Assembly: GCA_025350345.1 (NCBI GenBank)
Contig: JANXYA010000264.1
Location: 1 to 7,846, forward strand
Reading direction: 5' to 3'
Origin: Gammaproteobacteria bacterium
GTDB lineage: Bacteria > Pseudomonadota > Gammaproteobacteria > Steroidobacterales > Steroidobacteraceae
DNA: 7,846 nucleotides
A program made the position numbers and the translations under genes. Position 1 is the first letter of the stretch. Each line of letters begins with the position of its first letter. Positions 4,728 to 7,846 of this stretch are shown piece by piece. The notes below the pieces were generated by a model. That model made no database searches. It saw nothing but the letters and a program-made list of their open reading frames with translations, and had not been told where the DNA came from.

Positions 4728-6107
4728 ATGGATCAAACCCGCCTGCTGGCCATTTCCCCGCTTGATGGCCGCTACGCGGCCGCCGCCGAGCCCTTGCGCG
4801 CATTGTTCGCCGAAGCCGGGCTGATCCAGGAACGGATCCGCGTCGAGGCCGCATGGCTCCTGGAACTGTCACGCTCGCAGCCACAGCTCCCTGGCGCGGC
4901 GCTCCGCGCCCCGGTGCGTGCGCGCGCCGAGGCCCTGGCCCGCGATCCCGGTCCCGACGCGGCCCTGGCCGTCAAGGAGATCGAGGCGCGCATCAACCAT
5001 GACGTCAAGGCGGTCGAGTATTACGTGCGCCATGAACTGGCCACGGCCGGCGCCAGCGCGGCCACGCTGGAACTCGTGCACTTCGGCTGCACCTCCGAGG
5101 ACCTCAATAATCTCAGCTACGCGCGCCTGCTGCAGCGGGCCCGCGCGGAGGTGCTGCTGCCGGAACTGAAACAGATCGCCGCCGCGCTGCGCGCCTTCGC
5201 CCTGCAGCACGCGCGAGTGCCGATGCTGGCGCGCACCCACGGGCAGAGTGCCAGCCCGACCACGCTCGGCAAGGAATACGCCAACGTGGCCGCGCGCCTG
5301 GGCAGGGCGCTGGCGCGGCTGCAGGCGGTGAAGATTTTCGGCAAGTGGAACGGTGCGGTCGGCAATTTCAACGCGCAGCACTACGCCCTGCCCGGCGCCG
5401 ACTGGCGCGCCATCAGCGCGCAGTTCGTGAGTGCACAGGGCCTGGAATGCAATGCCTACACCACCCAGATCGAGCCGCACGACTGGATTGGTGAATACGC
5501 CGATGCCTGTGCCGCAGCCAATGTGATCCTGATCGATCTGTGCCGCGACACCTGGGGCTACATCTCGCTGGGCTACCTGCGCCAGCGCGCCGTGGCCGGC
5601 GAGGTCGGCTCCTCGACGATGCCGCACAAGATCAATCCGATCGATTTCGAGAATGCCGAGGGGAACCTGGGCGTGGCCAACGCCCTGCTGCGCCATTTCG
5701 CCGAGAAGTTGCCCATCTCGCGCTGGCAACGGGACCTCAGCGATTCGACGGTGCTGCGCAATGTGGGCGTCGCACTGGCGCACAGCTTCATTGCCTGGCG
5801 CTCATTGCTCAAGGGCCTGGCGCGGCTCGATGCGGACGCGGAACGCATGGCGCATGAGCTCGGCCACTCATGGGAAGTGCTCGCCGAGGCGATCCAGACG
5901 GTATTGCGCGCGCACGGCGTTCCCAATGGCTACGAACTGCTCAAGGAGTTCACGCGAGGCCAGCAGGTCGACGCCGCGGCTCTGCGCACGTTCGTGGCGG
6001 CACTGCCGCTCGCGCCACCTGAGCGCAACCGCCTGGCGGCACTGCGCCCGGCCGACTACATCGGCCTGGCGGCCGAGCTCGCGCTGGAGCTGCCGCCAGC
6101 GCCCTGA
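4728..6107 (+). CDS. purB: Adenylosuccinate lyase PurB (459 aa)
   Basis: PurB catalyses two fumarate-releasing steps of purine synthesis: SAICAR to AICAR, and adenylosuccinate to AMP. The protein is of the E. coli type in length and motifs: LLAISPLDGRY at 6-16, HFGCTSEDLNN (118-128), ARTHGQSASPTTLGKE (168-183) with the catalytic histidine H171, KWNGAVGNFNAH-like KWNGAVGNFNAQ (206-217), and the superfamily signature GSSTMPHKINP (294-304) with catalytic S295. Both residue numbers match E. coli PurB. QRDLSDSTVLRN follows. The ATG at 4728 begins MDQTRLLAISPLDGRY, the normal family start, although no ribosome-binding sequence is visible ahead of it. It diverges from fumC, whose substrate is the fumarate PurB makes, and is followed by a DUF7931-like gene and mnmA. 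Confidence 0.98.
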   Translation: MDQTRLLAISPLDGRYAAAAEPLRALFAEAGLIQERIRVEAAWLLELSRSQPQLPGAALRAPVRARAEALARDPGPDAALAVKEIEARINHDVKAVEYYVRHELATAGASAATLELVHFGCTSEDLNNLSYARLLQRARAEVLLPELKQIAAALRAFALQHARVPMLARTHGQSASPTTLGKEYANVAARLGRALARLQAVKIFGKWNGAVGNFNAQHYALPGADWRAISAQFVSAQGLECNAYTTQIEPHDWIGEYADACAAANVILIDLCRDTWGYISLGYLRQRAVAGEVGSSTMPHKINPIDFENAEGNLGVANALLRHFAEKLPISRWQRDLSDSTVLRNVGVALAHSFIAWRSLLKGLARLDADAERMAHELGHSWEVLAEAIQTVLRAHGVPNGYELLKEFTRGQQVDAAALRTFVAALPLAPPERNRLAALRPADYIGLAAELALELPPAP

Positions 6108-6120
6108 AGACCTTTTCCGC

Positions 6121-6157
6121 GCCTCCTTATCTTTCCCGCACCTTATATAAGAGAGGC
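6121..6157 (+). other. Bulged hairpin after purB
   Basis: GCCTCCTTAT (6121-6130) can pair with ATAAG-A-GAGGC (6147-6157), a 10-bp stem with one bulged A and a 16-base loop, starting 14 bp after the purB stop. The 3' arm overlaps the palindrome CTTATATAAG (6142-6151). It is not followed by a T-run, so it is not a standard intrinsic terminator. It may mark the 3' end of the purB message or be fortuitous. Confidence 0.35.
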
Positions 6158-6161
6158 TGCG

Positions 6162-6191
6162 CGACCCGCCCCCGGCGCCTGCTGCGGGTCG
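6162..6191 (+). terminator. GC-rich hairpin, possible (non-canonical) purB terminator
   Basis: CGACCCGC (6162-6169) and GCGGGTCG (6184-6191) form a perfect 8-bp stem around a 14-base loop. It lies 54 bp after the purB stop and only 4 bp after the previous hairpin. The following bases are GTTCGCG, with no U-tract, so termination would be weak or Rho-dependent. Alternatively it is part of the leader of the next gene. Confidence 0.35.
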
Positions 6192-6252
6192 GTTCGCGCC
6201 ATTCTGAGCGGCCGGTCACATTGCCGCGCACCGGGAGCGTGATCCGGTCGGC

Positions 6253-6280
6253 TCGAAACTGTGCGCCCGCTGCCTACCAT
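6253..6280 (+). promoter_or_regulatory. Weak candidate promoter of the DUF7931-like gene
   Basis: TCGAAA (6253-6258) and TACCAT (6275-6280) are 16 bp apart, each with 4 of 6 consensus matches, 37 bp before the GTG start. It is modest evidence; the gene may also be read from the purB promoter. Confidence 0.25.
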
Positions 6281-6316
6281 GCCAGGGCCGATCCGGTGTG
6301 ACTTAAGGCAAACGGT

Positions 6317-6904
6317 GTGGCCAAGTCCGGCAATCACAGTACAACCACAGAAACCTGGCTCGCAAGCCTGGCCGCCGCGGAGCGCGCCCTGCACCCAGTC
6401 GTCCTGCCCCTGCCGATGCCGGCCGCCGATGAGTTGCAGGTCCTGACCGAGCTGGCCGAGGTGCGACAGAGCACCGCCGCGGCGATCGCCTCCGGCCAGA
6501 GACTGGTCTCCATCTTCACACCCGACCTTGAGCCCGCGGTCTACGATCATCCTCCGGTCATCGAAGTGATCAAGCGTTTCGTGCTCAGCCACAGCTTCGC
6601 CAAGGTGCGCGTGCTGCTGCGCGACCACACGCGGCACACGGGCTCGGGGAGCCGTTTCATGTCGATGGCACGGCGCCTGTCCAGCTACCTGGAGCTGCGC
6701 ATCCTGGTGCCGCAATTCCATCACCTCACGGCCTCCTATTGCATTGCCGACGACCGGGCCATCGTCTATCGAATGCGCTCGGACCAATGGGACGGGATCG
6801 CCGCTGCGAACAGCCCGCCCGTCGCCCGCCAGTACCTGCAGGAATTCGACCTCGCCTGGCAGGCCAGCAACGACCTGCAACACCGGCGCGTGGCACGCAT
6901 GTAG
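6317..6904 (+). CDS. DUF7931-like protein of unknown function (195 aa, GTG start)
   Basis: The function is unknown. The body of the protein (about 52-190) resembles DUF7931 proteins, which have a phospholipase D-like fold outline: a strand with IFTPDLEPAVYD (66-77), a helix VIEVIKRFVL (81-90), a second strand VRVLLRD (97-103), a helix with GSRFMSMARRL (111-121), ELRILVP (126-132), then HHLTASYCIADDRAIVYR (135-152), and a C-terminal LQEFDLAWQASNDLQHRR. No complete HKD motif is present, so catalytic phosphodiester cleavage is not supported. There is no signal peptide or membrane helix, suggesting a cytosolic protein. The GTG at 6317 is the only start between the in-frame stop at 6299-6301 and the conserved region, and AAGG stands 8 bases upstream. 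It lies 23 bp before mnmA on the same strand. The family assignment is from memory of the motif order. Confidence 0.75.
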   Translation: MAKSGNHSTTTETWLASLAAAERALHPVVLPLPMPAADELQVLTELAEVRQSTAAAIASGQRLVSIFTPDLEPAVYDHPPVIEVIKRFVLSHSFAKVRVLLRDHTRHTGSGSRFMSMARRLSSYLELRILVPQFHHLTASYCIADDRAIVYRMRSDQWDGIAAANSPPVARQYLQEFDLAWQASNDLQHRRVARM

Positions 6905-6914
6905 CATCGGCGCC

Positions 6915-6920
6915 TACAAT
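6915..6920 (+). promoter_or_regulatory. -10 box immediately before mnmA (possible leaderless start)
   Basis: CCTACAAT carries TACAAT (5 of 6 to consensus), ending 7 bases before the mnmA ATG at 6928. A normal -10 to +1 distance would put the first transcribed base at or next to that A. No Shine-Dalgarno sequence precedes the ATG. The same CTACAAT string occurs before purB. The -35 region (around 6891-6897) is a weak match. Confidence 0.45.
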
Positions 6921-6927
6921 CGCTGCC

Positions 6928-7846
6928 ATGAGTGCAGTGAAGCAGGCGCGGGTGGTGATCGGGATGTCGGGCGGCGTCGATTCCGCCGTCGCCGCGCTGC
7001 TGCTGCTCGAATCCGGCCATGAGGTGCACGGCCTGTTCATGGCCAATTGGGAGGATGAGGACAGCTACTGTACCGCCGCGCAGGACTACCAGGACGCGCG
7101 CGCCACGGCCCGTGAGCTGGGCATTGTCCTGCACCGGGTCAGCTTTGCCGAGGACTACCGCCGCCAGGTGTTTGCGGAGTTCCTGAGCGAATACCGCCGC
7201 GGCCGCACGCCCAATCCGGACGTGCTGTGCAATCGAGAGATCAAGTTCGGCCTCTGCCAGCATTACGCGCGGCGCCTCGGCGCGACGGTGTTTGCAACCG
7301 GCCATTACGCCAGGCTCCGTCAGGGGCAATCCGGGCCCGAACTGCTGCGGGCACGCGACTCGTCCAAGGACCAGTCCTACTTTCTGTGCGCGGTGACGCG
7401 CCTGCAGTTTGCGCAGGTGCGCTTCCCGCTCGGGGAGCTGGAGAAAACGGAAGTGCGCGAGCGGGCCCGTCGCGCCGGCCTGCCGGTGTTCGAGAAGCCC
7501 GACAGCACCGGGATCTGCTTCATCGGTGAACGCCCGTTCGCAGACTTTCTGGCGCGCTACATCGCACCGACCCCAGGTCCGATCGAATCCGCCTCGGGCC
7601 AGCGACTCGGGACTCACCGGGGCCTGCCCTTCTACACGCTGGGGCAGCGCGGCGGACTGGAGATCGGCGGCGTGAGCGGCGGGAACGGTGATCCCTGGTA
7701 CGTCGCCCGCAAGGATCTCGCTCGCAACGCACTGATCGTCGTTCCCGCACGCGAGCGCCCAGGCCTCAGCGCCACGGCGCTGCGCACCGGTGCGATCAAC
7801 TGGCTCGATTCGGCACCGCAGCAGCGCATCTGCGTTACCGTCAAGA
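6928..7846 (+). CDS. mnmA: tRNA-specific 2-thiouridylase MnmA (TrmU), truncated at the right edge
   Basis: MnmA activates U34 of tRNA Lys, Glu and Gln with ATP and inserts sulfur received through the Tus relay, forming 2-thiouridine. The 306 complete codons include the PP-loop SGGVDS (14-19), GLFMANWEDED (31-41), the TPNPDVLCN motif with catalytic C101, FATGHYAR (115-122), DQSYFL (147-152) and STGICFIGER with catalytic C197. These match E. coli C102 and C199. The central domain TPGPIES...GQRLGTHRGLPFYTLGQRGG and the start of the C-terminal beta-barrel follow; roughly the last 60 residues lie outside the window. The ATG at 6928 yields MSAVKQARVVIGMSGG, a normal start. There is no ribosome-binding site before it, and a TACAAT box sits just upstream. 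It follows the DUF7931-like gene by 23 bp. Confidence 0.98.
   Translation, partial: MSAVKQARVVIGMSGGVDSAVAALLLLESGHEVHGLFMANWEDEDSYCTAAQDYQDARATARELGIVLHRVSFAEDYRRQVFAEFLSEYRRGRTPNPDVLCNREIKFGLCQHYARRLGATVFATGHYARLRQGQSGPELLRARDSSKDQSYFLCAVTRLQFAQVRFPLGELEKTEVRERARRAGLPVFEKPDSTGICFIGERPFADFLARYIAPTPGPIESASGQRLGTHRGLPFYTLGQRGGLEIGGVSGGNGDPWYVARKDLARNALIVVPARERPGLSATALRTGAINWLDSAPQQRICVTVK

Noticed and set aside
4869..5783. Minus-strand open frame of 304 codons inside purB
   Set aside because: purB is fully supported by catalytic residues on the other strand; this frame has a composition of Q/R/H/G typical of shadows.
6142..6151. CTTATATAAG palindrome as a strong promoter -10 region
   Set aside because: No -35-like hexamer lies at 16-18 bp, and the palindrome is more simply part of the bulged hairpin at 6121-6157.
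6143..6907. Minus-strand open frame of 254 codons covering the DUF7931-like gene and its upstream gap
   Set aside because: Considered because the sense gene is itself uncharacterised, but the sense frame has family-like motif order, a GTG with AAGG in place and sits between co-directional genes; the antisense translation has no domain.
6766..7617. Minus-strand open frame of 283 codons opposite mnmA
   Set aside because: It is antisense to the PP-loop and both catalytic cysteines of mnmA and has no recognisable features.

Overview
The window is high-GC, tightly packed chromosomal DNA from a gammaproteobacterium-like organism. The lineage is inferred from gene content and protein character: an E. 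coli-length PurB, class II FumC, a PhoP/PhoQ-like pair preceded by a PepSY protein, MazG, a NudL-type CoA pyrophosphatase and MnmA. I see no transposase, integrase, phage gene, CRISPR array, tRNA or rRNA. Eight protein genes are supported, two of them cut by the window edges.

Left arm, all on the minus strand. Read in the direction of transcription from about 4700 leftwards: fumC (class II fumarase), a NudL-like CoA pyrophosphatase and mazG form a compact run, the last two overlapping by 4 bp. After a regulatory gap of about 215 bp comes a second unit: a small exported PepSY protein, an OmpR-family PhoP-like response regulator (sharing one base with the PepSY stop) and a PhoQ-like membrane sensor kinase that runs off the left edge. 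The gap carries the best regulatory signal of the window: an 11-bp-period direct repeat (GTTCAG-N5-GTTCAG), then 11 bases, then a TAGCAT -10 box. This is the geometry of a PhoP-activated promoter and suggests autoregulation. Behind it lie a short hairpin, a possible 10-codon leader ORF and a second perfect 11-bp tandem repeat.

Right arm, all on the plus strand: purB (adenylosuccinate lyase), a DUF7931-like protein with a GTG start, and mnmA (tRNA 2-thiouridylase, truncated at the right edge). fumC and purB diverge from an 81-bp gap with overlapping promoter elements. They are distant paralogues of one superfamily; PurB releases fumarate and FumC hydrates it to malate. mnmA has a CTACAAT box so close to its ATG that its own transcript could be leaderless.

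Overall this is a housekeeping region (fumarate and purine metabolism, nucleotide/CoA clean-up, tRNA modification) beside an envelope-sensing two-component operon. The grouping of mnmA, purB and a PhoPQ-like pair recalls the E. coli mnmA-hflD-purB-phoPQ cluster, rearranged. I found no clearly new biological system; the points worth checking are mainly regulatory.
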